DNA of 64,000 bases from NCBI GenBank assembly GCA_903882745.1, contig CAIRYG010000007.1:101998-165997 (forward strand). The letters are read 5' to 3'. Source of the stretch: an uncultured Gemmatimonadota bacterium. Lineage in GTDB: Bacteria > Gemmatimonadota > Gemmatimonadetes > Gemmatimonadales > Gemmatimonadaceae. Both the position numbers and the translations under genes were made by a program. The notes under the pieces are model-generated. The model had not been told where the DNA came from. It made no database searches and saw nothing but the letters and a program-made list of their open reading frames with translations. Shown in pieces: positions 16,845 through 26,266 of the stretch. Each line of letters starts with the position of its first letter. The first letter of the stretch is position 1.

Positions 16845-17696
16845 TCAGCGCGTCACGGCGTCCCTGGCCAGCACCGCCGCGTCCTTCATCCCCTCGCCCT
16901 CGGCGATTAGGGTGTCCATTCGGGCTGCAATCCCAGGGAGCACGGCCAACGGCAGGCTCCCCGAGCTCTCGATCATCAGGCGCACATCTTTCCGCGCCAT
17001 CACGAGCTCGAAACTCGGGGTGAAGTCACCCTTCGCCATCTGACGGCCGCGCCCCGCCACGACATTCCCGGGATTGAAGAAGTCGAGCAGCTTCAGCGCA
17101 TCGTCGGGTGCCACGCCGCTTCCCTTGGCAATGCTGAGCACATCGGCCATGGTCGCGGCAATGCCGAGGATAAAGGCGTTCCCAAAGAGCTTGTACACGG
17201 CCGCGAGATCAGGGCGCTCGCCAAAGTACTCCAGCTTCTGCGCCATCGCGGCGAGGGCGGGCTGCACGGCGTCAAAGTGCGCCTGTGGGCCCGCGGCCAT
17301 AATGATCCCTTGCCCCAGTCGCCCGGCGGCGGGTCCGATGAACACGGGGCAGTGGAGGTAGCGCACGCCACTCGCATTCAAGCGCGCCGAACGTTCGGCG
17401 GTGAGCTTGGGCTGTGTGGTGGTATGGTCGCAGATGACGGTGTTGGGGCCGAGTCCGGCATGCGCGGCGCTGATGACGGCTTCAACGGATTCGTCGTCGC
17501 GGAGGACGATGTGCACCCGTTCGGCACCGCGTACCGCATCGGCCGGTGTGGCGGCGGTCGTGATGTTGAACGCGCGTAAGGCTTCAGCTTTTGCGGCGGT
17601 CCGGTTCCATGCGGTGACCTGGTCACCACGTCCAGCGGCGGCTTCGGCGAGTGCGGACCCAAGGAGTCCGGTGCCAAGGAATGCGATCTGTGCCAT
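16845..17696 (-). CDS. NAD(P)-dependent oxidoreductase, 3-hydroxyisobutyrate dehydrogenase family
   Basis: 283 residues of the beta-hydroxyacid dehydrogenase group. The N-terminal Rossmann motif is FLGTGLLGSALAEAAAGRG. WNRTAAKAE suggests NADP preference. The catalytic Lys is expected in VYKLFGNAFILG. FNPGNVVAGRG and FELVMARKDVRLM lie in the helical second domain. It may oxidise a small hydroxyacid or reduce a semialdehyde; the substrate is open. It starts 16 bp after uvrA ends, so it is likely co-transcribed with uvrA. Confidence 0.85.
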   Translation of the reverse strand: MAQIAFLGTGLLGSALAEAAAGRGDQVTAWNRTAAKAEALRAFNITTAATPADAVRGAERVHIVLRDDESVEAVISAAHAGLGPNTVICDHTTTQPKLTAERSARLNASGVRYLHCPVFIGPAAGRLGQGIIMAAGPQAHFDAVQPALAAMAQKLEYFGERPDLAAVYKLFGNAFILGIAATMADVLSIAKGSGVAPDDALKLLDFFNPGNVVAGRGRQMAKGDFTPSFELVMARKDVRLMIESSGSLPLAVLPGIAARMDTLIAEGEGMKDAAVLARDAVTR

Positions 17697-17712
17697 GAAA
17701 TGCTCGGTGAGG

Positions 17713-20550
17713 CTATCGCCCCGGCTTTCGTTTTGGTTTCGCGGGAGTCAGGGACGTGGTGAGCAGCGGCGCTAACCAACGACCCGTGTGTGATGCGGTG
17801 ATACCAACAATCTCCTCGGGCGTTCCCATGGCCACCACCTGTCCGCCGCCAGAGCCACCGTCGGGCCCCATGTCGACGATCCAGTCGGCGAGCTTGATCA
17901 CGTCCAAGTTGTGCTCGATCAGGAGTACCGTGTGCCCAGCCTCCACCAGACGGTCGAGCACCTGCGCGAGTTTCCGAATGTCCTCGAGGTGCAGTCCGGT
18001 GGTGGGCTCGTCCATGATGTACAGCTTGCGCCCTTTCTGCTTGGCGCTGAGCGTGAGTTCGCGCGCAATTTTCAGGCGCTGTGCCTCGCCGCCAGAGAGC
18101 GTCGTGGCCGGCTGGCCGAGTCGCAGGTAGCCTAATCCCACCTGCTGCACCTGCCAGAGCGCCTGTCCGAGTTTCTCCTCGTGCGGAAAGAACCGGATTG
18201 CCTCGTCCACGGTCATCTCGAGCACGTCGACGATGCTGCGGCCAAAGTACTTCACCTCAAGCACTTCAGGCTTGAAGCGCTTGCCGTCGCATTCTTCGCA
18301 CGGCACAAAGACATCGGCCATGAACACCATCTCGACTTCCTGGTAGCCGGCACCTTCGCACTTGTCACAGCGTCCGCCGGCCACGTTAAAGCTGAAGGTG
18401 CTTGCCGTGTACTTCTTCTGCCGAGCGAGCGGAATGTCGGCGTAGATGCGGCGGATTTCGTCGTACGCCTTGATGTACGTCACCGGATTGGAGCGCGGCG
18501 ACCGTCCAATGGGCTCTTGGTCGACGAGTACAACATCGGTGAGCGACTCCCACCCGCGAAGATCAGTGAAGGCGCCAACTTTTTCGCCGAGGTGCTGCTT
18601 GGCGGAGTGCTCACCCGTAATCCGCTGCTCCAGTGCGCGATACAGCACATCGTGAATCAGCGTACTCTTTCCACTGCCGCTCACCCCGGTCACGGCGGTG
18701 AGGCAGCCGAGTGGAATCTTGATATCGACGCCGCGCAGGTTGTGCTCGCGCGCGCCGGTGAGCGTGAGCCAGCGCGGCCCCGTGAGGCGACGCGCGCCGG
18801 GGAGGGGAATCGTGCGCGCGCCGGTGAGATACTGCCCCGTGAGCGGGCTCTCTTTGGCGCGCGACATCGGGCCGCTGAACACGACCTTTCCACCCTGCTC
18901 GCCGGCGGCGGGGCCGAGCTCCACCATCCAGTCGGCGATGCGCATGGCTTCGAGGTCGTGCTCGACGACGATGACGGTGTTGCCGCCATCGCGGAGGCGC
19001 ACGAGCAGCGAGAGCAGGCGATCCATGTCGCGCGGATGTAACCCGATGCTCGGTTCGTCGAGCACGTAGGTGGCATCTACGAGATGCGAGCCCAACGAGT
19101 TCGAGAGGCCGATGCGTTGCGCCTCGCCGCCGGAGAGCGTGCGCGTGGTACGGTCCAACGTGAGGTAGGTGAGCCCCACGTCGCAGAGGAACTTCAGTCG
19201 CTCGCGCGCCTCGCGGAGGATGTGCGACGCGATCGCCATCTCATTCGGCGTCAGCGCCAGAGCATCCACCCACGCGCGCAATAGATCCACCGGCATCGCG
19301 GCAATCTCGGCGATGCTCCGTTCGGCGATCTTCACGTTCAGTGCGTCGGCCTGCAGCTTGGTGCCGTGGCATCCGTGGCACTCCTGCGCGGTTTGATACT
19401 TTCGCAGGAAGACGCGGATGTACTGTTTGTACTTTTTCGGCTCGAGCGACTCCAGGTGCTTCACGATCCCCAAGAATCCCTTCCCCTTGCCGCGCAACAG
19501 TTTCTCGCGCGCGGTCGCCGAGAGCGTCGCCCAGGGGGAATCCATTGGGATTCCTTCTTTCTTGGCGAACTCGGCGAGGGCCAGGCGCTTGTTGTCGTAA
19601 CGCGGCATCGTCCAGGGGTCGATCGCCCCTTCGCGCAACGTGCGCTCGGGGTAGGGAATGATCAGCGACTCGTCGTACTCGAGTGTTGCGCCGAATCCGT
19701 TGCACACCGAGCAGGCGCCGCGCGGATTGTTGAACGAAAAAAGCTGCGGACTCGGCGCCGGTGCCGTGTGTCCGTCGTTCGGGCACTCGAAGCGGGTGGT
19801 GAAGCGGAGTCGTCGCTCGGGGGCGTCGGGCGGCATCACGATTGCCGTGGCGTCGCCGTCGCCTTCGATGAAGGCCGTCTCAAACGCGTCGGTGAAGCGG
19901 GTGCGCGTGGCCGGGTCGACAGTGAGTCGATCGGCAACAATGAGCAGCTCCTTCGCCTTGGCCAAGTTGGTCTTGGGCGGGAGTTCATCGAGGTGCATCG
20001 GCACGCCGTTGGCCACCACGCGCACGAAGGCTTTGGCGCGGAGCATCTCCACCACTTCGGTGTGCGTCGCCTTCGCGCTCCGGTGCAGCGGAAAGGTGAT
20101 CATAACGCGCGAGGCGCTCGGCGATTCCAGCGTGCGGTCGGCGGCGCCCTGCGGCGTGTCCGGTTTGAGCTCGCGGCCGCAGGTGGGGCAGATCGTGCGG
20201 CCGACACGTGCCCACATGAGCCGGAGATAGTCGTAAATCTCCGTTGCCGTGCCAACCGTGGAGCGCGACGTGCGTGTGGGGTTCTTCTGCTCGATCGCGA
20301 CCGCGGGAGAGAGCCCGTCGATGAAATCGACGTCGGGCTTCTTCATGCGCTCCAAGAACTGGCGCGCGTACGCCGACAGCGACTCGACGTATCGGCGCTG
20401 TCCTTCGGCGTAAATCGTGTCGAAGGCGAGCGACGACTTGCCGGAGCCGCTAGGGCCGGTGACAACGGTAATGGCGCGCCGCGGGATCTCGAGGTCGATC
20501 CCCTGCAGGTTGTGCTGCCGGGCGCCGCGGATGATGATGCGGTCCTTCAC
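17713..20550 (-). CDS. uvrA: UvrABC excinuclease subunit A
   Basis: 945 residues, full length. UvrA is the dimeric ATPase that finds DNA lesions and loads UvrB. Both ATPase halves are present: [14 protein letters not shown] near residue 32 and [16 protein letters not shown] in the second half, each with an LSGGEAQR signature. The second zinc module is complete ([10 protein letters not shown] ... CEECDGKRF). The first is not: where UvrA normally has CPxCG it reads FECPNDGH, so one Cys is missing, while the partner CSVC is kept. GTG start at 20550; its -10-like TAACTT overlaps the upstream gene's stop. No LexA-type box was recognised. Confidence 0.97.
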   Translation of the reverse strand: MKDRIIIRGARQHNLQGIDLEIPRRAITVVTGPSGSGKSSLAFDTIYAEGQRRYVESLSAYARQFLERMKKPDVDFIDGLSPAVAIEQKNPTRTSRSTVGTATEIYDYLRLMWARVGRTICPTCGRELKPDTPQGAADRTLESPSASRVMITFPLHRSAKATHTEVVEMLRAKAFVRVVANGVPMHLDELPPKTNLAKAKELLIVADRLTVDPATRTRFTDAFETAFIEGDGDATAIVMPPDAPERRLRFTTRFECPNDGHTAPAPSPQLFSFNNPRGACSVCNGFGATLEYDESLIIPYPERTLREGAIDPWTMPRYDNKRLALAEFAKKEGIPMDSPWATLSATAREKLLRGKGKGFLGIVKHLESLEPKKYKQYIRVFLRKYQTAQECHGCHGTKLQADALNVKIAERSIAEIAAMPVDLLRAWVDALALTPNEMAIASHILREARERLKFLCDVGLTYLTLDRTTRTLSGGEAQRIGLSNSLGSHLVDATYVLDEPSIGLHPRDMDRLLSLLVRLRDGGNTVIVVEHDLEAMRIADWMVELGPAAGEQGGKVVFSGPMSRAKESPLTGQYLTGARTIPLPGARRLTGPRWLTLTGAREHNLRGVDIKIPLGCLTAVTGVSGSGKSTLIHDVLYRALEQRITGEHSAKQHLGEKVGAFTDLRGWESLTDVVLVDQEPIGRSPRSNPVTYIKAYDEIRRIYADIPLARQKKYTASTFSFNVAGGRCDKCEGAGYQEVEMVFMADVFVPCEECDGKRFKPEVLEVKYFGRSIVDVLEMTVDEAIRFFPHEEKLGQALWQVQQVGLGYLRLGQPATTLSGGEAQRLKIARELTLSAKQKGRKLYIMDEPTTGLHLEDIRKLAQVLDRLVEAGHTVLLIEHNLDVIKLADWIVDMGPDGGSGGGQVVAMGTPEEIVGITASHTGRWLAPLLTTSLTPAKPKRKPGR

Positions 20551-20556
20551 AGCCGA

Positions 20557-20562
20557 AAGTTA
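20557..20562 (-). promoter_or_regulatory. -10-like TAACTT for uvrA
   Basis: Minus strand: TAACTT, six bases (TCGGCT), GTG at 20550. The TAA of this hexamer is also the stop codon of the outer-membrane protein gene at 20560-21912, so the two features share three bases. Confidence 0.55.
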
Positions 20563-21912
20563 GTGGGCGTCCATCATTGGTGCGCTGCGGCGCGGACGCA
20601 GCCGGAGGAATACCATGACGCCACCGGTCACCTTTCCTCCGTACGTCGATTCGAGTGCGCCGCCCACAAGATTCACGGAGAATCGTGCGCCGAGTCCGAG
20701 ATTGGTGCGTGCGGTGCGGGACAAAGTTCGGACTCCGCCGATGGAGACACTCCCGAGATCAAAGGTGCCTTCCGGGGTGCTCTTCGGCAGGACTAGGTCG
20801 TCGGAGGTCTTCTGCACAAACTCGGCGCGCGCGAACACCGACCCGCGTTCTTCGTCAGCCACTTCGGCTTCGGCGAGCAGGCTATGCAGCACCCCATCAT
20901 GATCCGAGTGTGACATGCCGCCCCAGATCACCGATGCGGCGAACTGACGGTCCGCGGAGAGTGTGCGGCCGTACTGCACGGCGGTGAGCGCGCGATGCAT
21001 GGAGTGCCCAGCATCGCTGGTCTCGGGACTCTTGATAAAGCCGAAGCCGGCGGTGAGGCTCCAGTTCGCGGTCGGGTTGGCCGTGACGCGCGCACTGTAC
21101 GACTGGAGCGGAGCGAAGTCGAAGTTCCAGCGGTTTTGGTCGGGCTCTCGCCCGTTGAACGCGGAGGCCTCGATCTTCAGCCGATTCCACACGAGCCCTG
21201 CGGTTGCCACACCGAAGCTCACGTGGGAGGCGTCCTGCCAATGGTGGCCCAGTGGCGCCGCCAGATCGTCAACCGAGGACGGCCGATGCATGAAGGCCGG
21301 TGGCCCCAGTGCCGGTTCGCCCGACGGCGCGACATACAGCTCCAACGCCATGTCGCGCGTGATCGGATGGTCATAGAGCGCCGCCACCTCCATGAACGCG
21401 TCGTGGGGGTGCTGGCGGTCATGGATCGCCACTCCGTTGTACGTCTCGCCGGTCTGGAGCAGCAGGGGATACCCCGTGCCTCCCACCGTGGCCGCGTCGA
21501 CGCTCAGCATCGTCCGGAGTTGCAGTGCGCCCGAGCCCAGCGGGCGCGAGGCCATGAGCATGCCCCAGTTCAGGCTGCCCAGTTGGACAGCGCCGCGCGG
21601 GCCGGACTGATGGTCGAACTGAAGAAACCCGTACCCATGCGCCATGAGATGCCAGTCTCCCGACTTCCAACTCTGCGACGGGAGCGACACGGCGTCGGGG
21701 ATCCACGACGTACCCGACGCGAACCGGTTCATGGGCACCCCCGCACCAAAGCGGACCATCGGCTTTTCCGTCATGGCCGACATGTCGTGCCCTTCATGCT
21801 GCGCGTAGAGCGCCGAGGGGGCGAGCAATAGCAGTGCCGTGGCCGTCCGGAGCGTTGTCCTGCCCCACCCGTCATTGCGGCGCCGCTCACACGTTGACTG
21901 CATAAACCGCAT
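20560..21912 (-). CDS. Outer-membrane beta-barrel protein, unknown function
   Basis: 450 residues. A signal peptide ([20 protein letters not shown]) is followed by a His/Met-rich start ([14 protein letters not shown]). The body alternates aromatic and polar residues as in beta-barrels: [53 protein letters not shown]. Such proteins are often found near metal-related genes, and the N-terminal His/Met could bind copper, but this is a guess. ATG 21912 was kept because TATTGT stands exactly 6 nt before it. Divergent from the ABC exporter, 65 bp away. Confidence 0.72.
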   Translation of the reverse strand: MRFMQSTCERRRNDGWGRTTLRTATALLLLAPSALYAQHEGHDMSAMTEKPMVRFGAGVPMNRFASGTSWIPDAVSLPSQSWKSGDWHLMAHGYGFLQFDHQSGPRGAVQLGSLNWGMLMASRPLGSGALQLRTMLSVDAATVGGTGYPLLLQTGETYNGVAIHDRQHPHDAFMEVAALYDHPITRDMALELYVAPSGEPALGPPAFMHRPSSVDDLAAPLGHHWQDASHVSFGVATAGLVWNRLKIEASAFNGREPDQNRWNFDFAPLQSYSARVTANPTANWSLTAGFGFIKSPETSDAGHSMHRALTAVQYGRTLSADRQFAASVIWGGMSHSDHDGVLHSLLAEAEVADEERGSVFARAEFVQKTSDDLVLPKSTPEGTFDLGSVSIGGVRTLSRTARTNLGLGARFSVNLVGGALESTYGGKVTGGVMVFLRLRPRRSAPMMDAH

Positions 21913-21918
21913 ACCAGT

Positions 21919-21924
21919 ACAATA
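21919..21924 (-). promoter_or_regulatory. -10-like TATTGT for the outer-membrane protein gene
   Basis: Minus strand: TATTGT, six bases (ACTGGT), ATG at 21912. It occupies one side of the 65-bp divergent gap; the ABC exporter hexamer occupies the other. Confidence 0.6.
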
Positions 21925-21965
21925 ACTGCAGCTCGTAAAAGGTGCCCAGCGTCCGCGCCGACGGC

Positions 21966-21971
21966 TAAATT
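21966..21971 (+). promoter_or_regulatory. -10-like TAAATT for the ABC exporter gene
   Basis: TAAATT, six bases (CCGCCT), ATG at 21978. Same spacing as the other predicted leaderless starts. Confidence 0.6.
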
Positions 21972-21977
21972 CCGCCT

Positions 21978-23795
21978 ATGGCCGCTGCCAAAGACGACGA
22001 CGCCCTCGGGAAAGCATTCGACTGGCCCCTCGCCAAACGACTGTTTGGCTATGTGCGCCCCTATGGGCGGTTGGTGGTCGGGTCGTTTGTGCTCCTGATG
22101 ATCGAAGGGGTGCTCCAACTGGCCCAGCCGCTGCTCACGCGCCACGTCATTGATATCGCGGTGCCGGCGCACGACGCGGCCGACGTCCAGCGCAGCGCCT
22201 TCGCCTTTGTTGCAGTGCTCTTTACCCTCCTGGGCACCTCGTACGGACAAGTCCTGCTCACGACAAAGCTCGGCCAGTCGGTGATGCACGATCTGCGCAA
22301 AGAAATCTTTGCCCACGTGCAACGGCTCCCGATTCCGTATTTCGACAAGACGCCGGTCGGTCGGCTCGTCACCCGCATCACCTCCGACATTGAGTCGCTG
22401 AACGAGCTCTTCACCAGCGGCGTTGTGGCGGGGCTCGGCGATCTGGTCACGCTGATCGCGATTGCCGCACTCATGATGAGCGTCGACTGGCGCATGACGC
22501 TTGCTGCGTTCGCCGTGGTCCCGTTCATCTTCCTCACCTCGTGGGTCTTTCGGGCCCGCGTGCGCGAGAGCTATCGCGATATCCGCACCAGGATCGCCCG
22601 CATCAATGCCTTTCTGCAGGAGCGGCTCACCGGCATGCGCATTGTGCAGCTGTTCGGGCGCGAGCGCGACGAAGCCGAGCGATTTGCCGCGCTGAACCAG
22701 TCGCACCTGGACGCGCATCTGAAGTCCGTTACCGTCTACGCGCTCTACTTTCCCGCCATTGAGATTCTCACGACGATCGCGCTCGCGGCGCTGATTGTCA
22801 CGGCAGTGCCGCGTGTCGCCGGGCACGTGCTCACGGTGGGCACGGTGGCCGCGTTCCTCCAGTTGGCGCGTCGCTTTTTCCAGCCGCTGCAGGACCTCTC
22901 CGATAAGTACAACACACTGCAGCAGGCGATGGCGGCCAGCGAGCGGGTCTTTGCCTTGCTCGATACGCCCGTACCGGTGGATGCCGCGCCGGATCGCATT
23001 GCACCGTTAGCTGCCGCCGCCGGTGTGACGGTCACGTTTGAGGACGTTTGGTTCAGTTATGGCGGCCCCGACGCTGCCTCGCTCCCGGACCCGCAGTGGG
23101 TACTCAAAGGGGTGAGCTTCACGGTCCGTCCGGGGCACACCCTCGCCTTGGTTGGACACACGGGGGCAGGGAAGACGACGGTGATCAGCCTGCTGCTGCG
23201 CTTCTATGATCCACAGCGTGGCCGGATTTTGATCAACGGGCGCGACATTAGCACCCTCCCGATCGACACCCTCCGCTCGCACGTGGGCTATGTGCAGCAG
23301 GACATCTTCCTGTTTGCCACCGACATTGCCACGAACATCCGCCTGAGCGCGCCACTGAGCGACGCCGAGGTGGAGCGCGCGGCTGTGCGCGTCGGGGCGG
23401 ACGATATCATCAAGCGGTTCCCCGAGGGCTACAAGCACCAGCTCGCCGAACGCGGGGCCAGTGTGAGCGTTGGCGAACGGCAACTGCTCTCCTTTGCGCG
23501 CGCGATTGCCGCCGACCCGGCGCTGCTGCTGCTGGACGAGGCCACGAGCGCCGTCGACAGTGAAATCGAGGCGGTTATCCAGAAGGCGCTCGCGGAACTG
23601 ATGCAGGGGCGCACGACCATCGCGGTGGCGCACCGGTTGAGCACGATCAATGCCGCCAACGAGATTCTGGTGATGCACCACGGGGAAGTTCGCGAGCGGG
23701 GGACGCACCGCGAACTCTTTGACGCACGTGGGCTGTACGCGCGCCTGTATCGCCTGCAGGCTGGAGAGTTCGCCGATGCCACTGCCCCCGTGTAA
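21978..23795 (+). CDS. ABC exporter, fused permease and ATPase (MsbA-like)
   Basis: 605 residues, a half transporter that should work as a homodimer in the inner membrane. The first 320 residues form the six-helix type I exporter fold (LFGYVRPYGRLVVGSFVLL, SVDWRMTLAAFAVVPFIFL and others). The ATPase part has Walker A GHTGAGKTTVIS, Q-loop VGYVQQDIFLFA, signature SVSVGERQLLSFARA, Walker B LLLLDEATSAVDSE and H-loop VAHRLSTI. Substrate could be a lipid, glycolipid or drug; no partner gene tells which. Confidence 0.92.
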   Translation: MAAAKDDDALGKAFDWPLAKRLFGYVRPYGRLVVGSFVLLMIEGVLQLAQPLLTRHVIDIAVPAHDAADVQRSAFAFVAVLFTLLGTSYGQVLLTTKLGQSVMHDLRKEIFAHVQRLPIPYFDKTPVGRLVTRITSDIESLNELFTSGVVAGLGDLVTLIAIAALMMSVDWRMTLAAFAVVPFIFLTSWVFRARVRESYRDIRTRIARINAFLQERLTGMRIVQLFGRERDEAERFAALNQSHLDAHLKSVTVYALYFPAIEILTTIALAALIVTAVPRVAGHVLTVGTVAAFLQLARRFFQPLQDLSDKYNTLQQAMAASERVFALLDTPVPVDAAPDRIAPLAAAAGVTVTFEDVWFSYGGPDAASLPDPQWVLKGVSFTVRPGHTLALVGHTGAGKTTVISLLLRFYDPQRGRILINGRDISTLPIDTLRSHVGYVQQDIFLFATDIATNIRLSAPLSDAEVERAAVRVGADDIIKRFPEGYKHQLAERGASVSVGERQLLSFARAIAADPALLLLDEATSAVDSEIEAVIQKALAELMQGRTTIAVAHRLSTINAANEILVMHHGEVRERGTHRELFDARGLYARLYRLQAGEFADATAPV

Positions 23796-23804
23796 TTACG
23801 GTTG

Positions 23805-23823
23805 CCCCCTCCGACAGCGGGGG
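23805..23823. terminator. Weak terminator-like hairpin after the ABC exporter
   Basis: CCCCC at 23805-23809 pairs with GGGGG at 23819-23823 around a 9-base loop, followed by GTAGTTT. The stem is short, so this is a low-confidence call. The rest of the 141-bp gap up to 23937 shows no gene. Confidence 0.35.
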
Positions 23824-23936
23824 GTAGTTTCCACGAATACCATGCCTCCTATCGCGCACGGCCACCCACGGAGTTTGCTCGCGGCCCCTGACCTCACCGG
23901 TGGGGTTGCCGCGGCGCTCGTCGTTTCGGTAGTGCG

Positions 23937-24701
23937 ATGACCCTGCAACTCGCCGTGGGCGCGCGTTCCGATGTCGGGATGGTTCGGTCGGGCAACGAAG
24001 ACAATTTCTTCGCTGAGGCTGACGCTCGCCGTGGTGTGTTTATCGTCGCCGACGGCATGGGAGGACACGCCGCCGGGGAAGTCGCGAGCGAGATGGCGGT
24101 ACAGATCATCTCGCGGCACCTCCTGGGGTTGTCGTCGGTGCTCGAACCCGAGGCGGCGGATCGCGTAGAGCTCGCGCTCCATGAGGCGAATCGCGGCATC
24201 CACGAGCGTATGCTGGCCGAGGCCGACAAGCGTGGGATGGGAACGACCGCAAGCGTGCTGATGCTCTCCGACAATCGGTATCTCATTGGCCAGGTCGGGG
24301 ACTCGCGGATCTATCTGCTGCGCAACGGCACGCTGCAGCAGCTCACCAAGGATCATTCGTACGTGCAGGAGCAGGTGGACGCCGGGCTGCTCACGCCGGA
24401 GCAGGCGCGCCACCATCCGTACGGCAATGTGATCACGCGATCGGTGGGGGCGTCGGCTGACGTCGCCGTCGACATTTTTGAAGGGGAGATGTTCCCCGGC
24501 GACATCTTTCTCGTGGCGAGCGACGGACTCACCGGCATGGTGGACGACCGACGCCTCCAGCAACTCCTGCTCGCACGCAGCGGCCCCGGCCGCATTGTGG
24601 ATGCCTGCATCGCCGAGGCCAACGGGCGCGGCGGCGTCGATAATATCACCGCGATCATCGTGCAGGTCACGGAGATCGGCACCGGGTCGATCAATGCCTG
24701 A
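23937..24701 (+). CDS. PP2C-family serine/threonine protein phosphatase
   Basis: 254 residues, a stand-alone bacterial PP2C (Stp/PrpC type). The metal-binding motifs are all present: VRSGNEDNFF, IVADGMGGHAAGE, GQVGDSRIYLL, ASDGLTGMVDD and DNITAIIVQV. It should remove phosphate from Ser/Thr of proteins using Mn/Mg in the cytosol. No Ser/Thr kinase is in the window, although such pairs are commonly adjacent. It overlaps the following small gene by 8 bp (ATGCCTGA). Confidence 0.93.
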   Translation: MTLQLAVGARSDVGMVRSGNEDNFFAEADARRGVFIVADGMGGHAAGEVASEMAVQIISRHLLGLSSVLEPEAADRVELALHEANRGIHERMLAEADKRGMGTTASVLMLSDNRYLIGQVGDSRIYLLRNGTLQQLTKDHSYVQEQVDAGLLTPEQARHHPYGNVITRSVGASADVAVDIFEGEMFPGDIFLVASDGLTGMVDDRRLQQLLLARSGPGRIVDACIAEANGRGGVDNITAIIVQVTEIGTGSINA

Positions 24702-24912
24702 CACTCCGACGCACGACACTCCGACGCACGACACTCCGACGCACGAGACGGTCGGCGACATCGCCTCCCTGTACCTCGGCAACATCCTCTACGCGATCGA
24801 GCGGTGCGCGCTCTCGCTCGAGGAGGAAGGAAAGCGTGAGGACGCCGCGTTCTACCGCGGCATCGGCCGGAAGCTGGCCGATGCGCACGGGCGCGAGAAG
24901 CTCGGTCGCTAG
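24694..24912 (+). CDS. Small conserved-looking protein with DTPTH repeats
   Basis: 72 residues. The ATG lies inside the last codons of the PP2C gene, giving an 8-bp overlap that suggests coupled translation. After MP come three copies of DTPTH (the third ends THE). The remainder (IASLYLGNILYAIERCALSLEEEGKR ... YRGIGRKLADAHGREKLGR) reads as two amphipathic helices. No family recognised. Coupling to PP2C makes a regulator or partner of the phosphatase a fair guess; the Thr-rich repeat could even be a substrate. Confidence 0.6.
   Translation: MPDTPTHDTPTHDTPTHETVGDIASLYLGNILYAIERCALSLEEEGKREDAAFYRGIGRKLADAHGREKLGR
24700..24744 (+). repeat. Three exact 15-bp tandem repeats
   Basis: GACACTCCGACGCAC occurs three times in a row (24700, 24715, 24730). 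It is in frame in the 72-residue gene, coding DTPTH each time, and begins at the stop codon of the PP2C gene. Confidence 0.95.
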
Positions 24913-24927
24913 CGGGGTGCTCGTTCG

Positions 24928-26163
24928 TTAGTGCGCGTCGAGCACGGCAACGATCGTCGCCGGCTCCACCGTGACCCGCCGCGCGGTGAACACCCGAAGC
25001 CAGCGCGCCGACCCGTAGAGCTCATCGGACAACGTGGGAAGGTCAATCGCGCCGGCGAGCCCCGCCTGCGTGAGGCGCTGCACCGTGCCGTCGCCCGTGC
25101 GCACGGGCATGTCGAGCGACAGCATCTGCGTTTTGGCCGGATAGTCGAGCAGCACCTCGTCGCGGTGCAAGCCGAGTGATTTCGCCAGCGCCACTTCACA
25201 GGCCGCGGTGCGCGCGGTGTCGTCGGCAATCCACTCGTACCGGTCGGCCTCGAGCTGCGCGGCCGGTGATTCCCACGCGCGCTTATAGAGATGGCGTCGG
25301 AGCAAGGCATGCTGCAACGCGCTCCGACTCGGCGACGGCGCCGCCTGATCCAGCGCGTGGAGCAGCCCTTCGTCGCTAAAGCGCCCGACCGCTGCCGGAT
25401 CGATCACGCCGTCGGCAAGTGCGAGGGCCACAAGCCGCTTGTACATCGCCGTCGCGCTGCGCACCGCATGATGCCAGTAGACGTTGCGGTACATCTGGTA
25501 CTTCGCAAACAACAGCGACTCGAGCGCCGAGAGCCCCTTGGCGCGCAGGCCAATGGTTGGGGCGCCTGTCTCGGGGTCGTTCACCATCACGAGGGCGTGA
25601 ATCAGGCGGTCTTCGTCGATCTCGCCGTAGGGAACGCCGCACATCAGGGCGTCGCGCTTGAGGTAGTCGATCTTGTCGAGGTCAATGGAGCCGCTAATCA
25701 AGCGCTGCAGCGGGCTCGGGCTCGTGCCGCAGATGAGCGCGAACACGCGTTCTGGCGCGTTCGCGCCAATCTCGGCGCGCAGCACCTCGGCGACCTCCCC
25801 CTCAGTAATGAGCGGGCGCGAGAGCGCCTCATGATGCGGCATCCCGATTTCTTCGAGCGCGTGCGAGAACGGGTAGTGGCCGATGTCGTGTAGCAGCGCG
25901 GCAGCGGTGACAATCTCTGGCTCGTCGCTCGCGATCTGATCGAGCGCCCCCGCTTCACGCAGGTTGGCGATCGTGCGCCGCGCCAAATGATAGGCGCCCA
26001 AGGCGTGTTCGAAGCGCGAGTGCGTCGCGCCGGGGTACACGAGGTGCGCCAGTCCGAGTTGCCGCACGTACCGCAGACGCTGAACCGCCGCCGTGTCGAG
26101 CAGGCGCTCCGCGGTGGCGTCTACGCGGATGTTGTTCCAGAGGGGATCGCGAATGAAGGTCAC
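24928..26163 (-). CDS. HD-domain phosphohydrolase (dNTPase-like)
   Basis: 411 residues from the GTG at 26163 that begins VTFIRDPLWNNIRVD. The HD metal centre is clear: His in THSRFEHALGAYHL (about residue 53), HD at 92-93 in LLHDIGHYPFSHALE, and a late Asp in IDLDKIDYLKRD. Proteins of this shape are metal-dependent phosphohydrolases, some acting on deoxynucleoside triphosphates. The frame is open to 26289, but that extension would read through the hairpin at 26213-26245 and into pckA, so the shorter start was chosen. Confidence 0.85.
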   Translation of the reverse strand: MTFIRDPLWNNIRVDATAERLLDTAAVQRLRYVRQLGLAHLVYPGATHSRFEHALGAYHLARRTIANLREAGALDQIASDEPEIVTAAALLHDIGHYPFSHALEEIGMPHHEALSRPLITEGEVAEVLRAEIGANAPERVFALICGTSPSPLQRLISGSIDLDKIDYLKRDALMCGVPYGEIDEDRLIHALVMVNDPETGAPTIGLRAKGLSALESLLFAKYQMYRNVYWHHAVRSATAMYKRLVALALADGVIDPAAVGRFSDEGLLHALDQAAPSPSRSALQHALLRRHLYKRAWESPAAQLEADRYEWIADDTARTAACEVALAKSLGLHRDEVLLDYPAKTQMLSLDMPVRTGDGTVQRLTQAGLAGAIDLPTLSDELYGSARWLRVFTARRVTVEPATIVAVLDAH

Positions 26164-26212
26164 CCTAGGAATCTCAGGGGGTGGGGTGACAATCGCAACA
26201 TCGATCCAACGC

Positions 26213-26245
26213 ACGAGGGGCCGGCGCACGGCGCCGGCCCCTCGT
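26213..26245 (-). terminator. Strong hairpin after pckA
   Basis: A perfect 15-bp inverted repeat (ACGAGGGGCCGGCGC and complement) with a 3-base loop, 21 bp after the pckA stop on the minus strand. No T run follows. It separates the maeB-pckA transcript from the HD gene. Confidence 0.75.
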
Positions 26246-26266
26246 CGTATACCCGTCGTGCGGAGC

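Noticed and set aside
17713..20550. Searching for a LexA box before uvrA.
   Set aside because: No CTGT-type or other recognisable dyad lies in the few bases available before the start.
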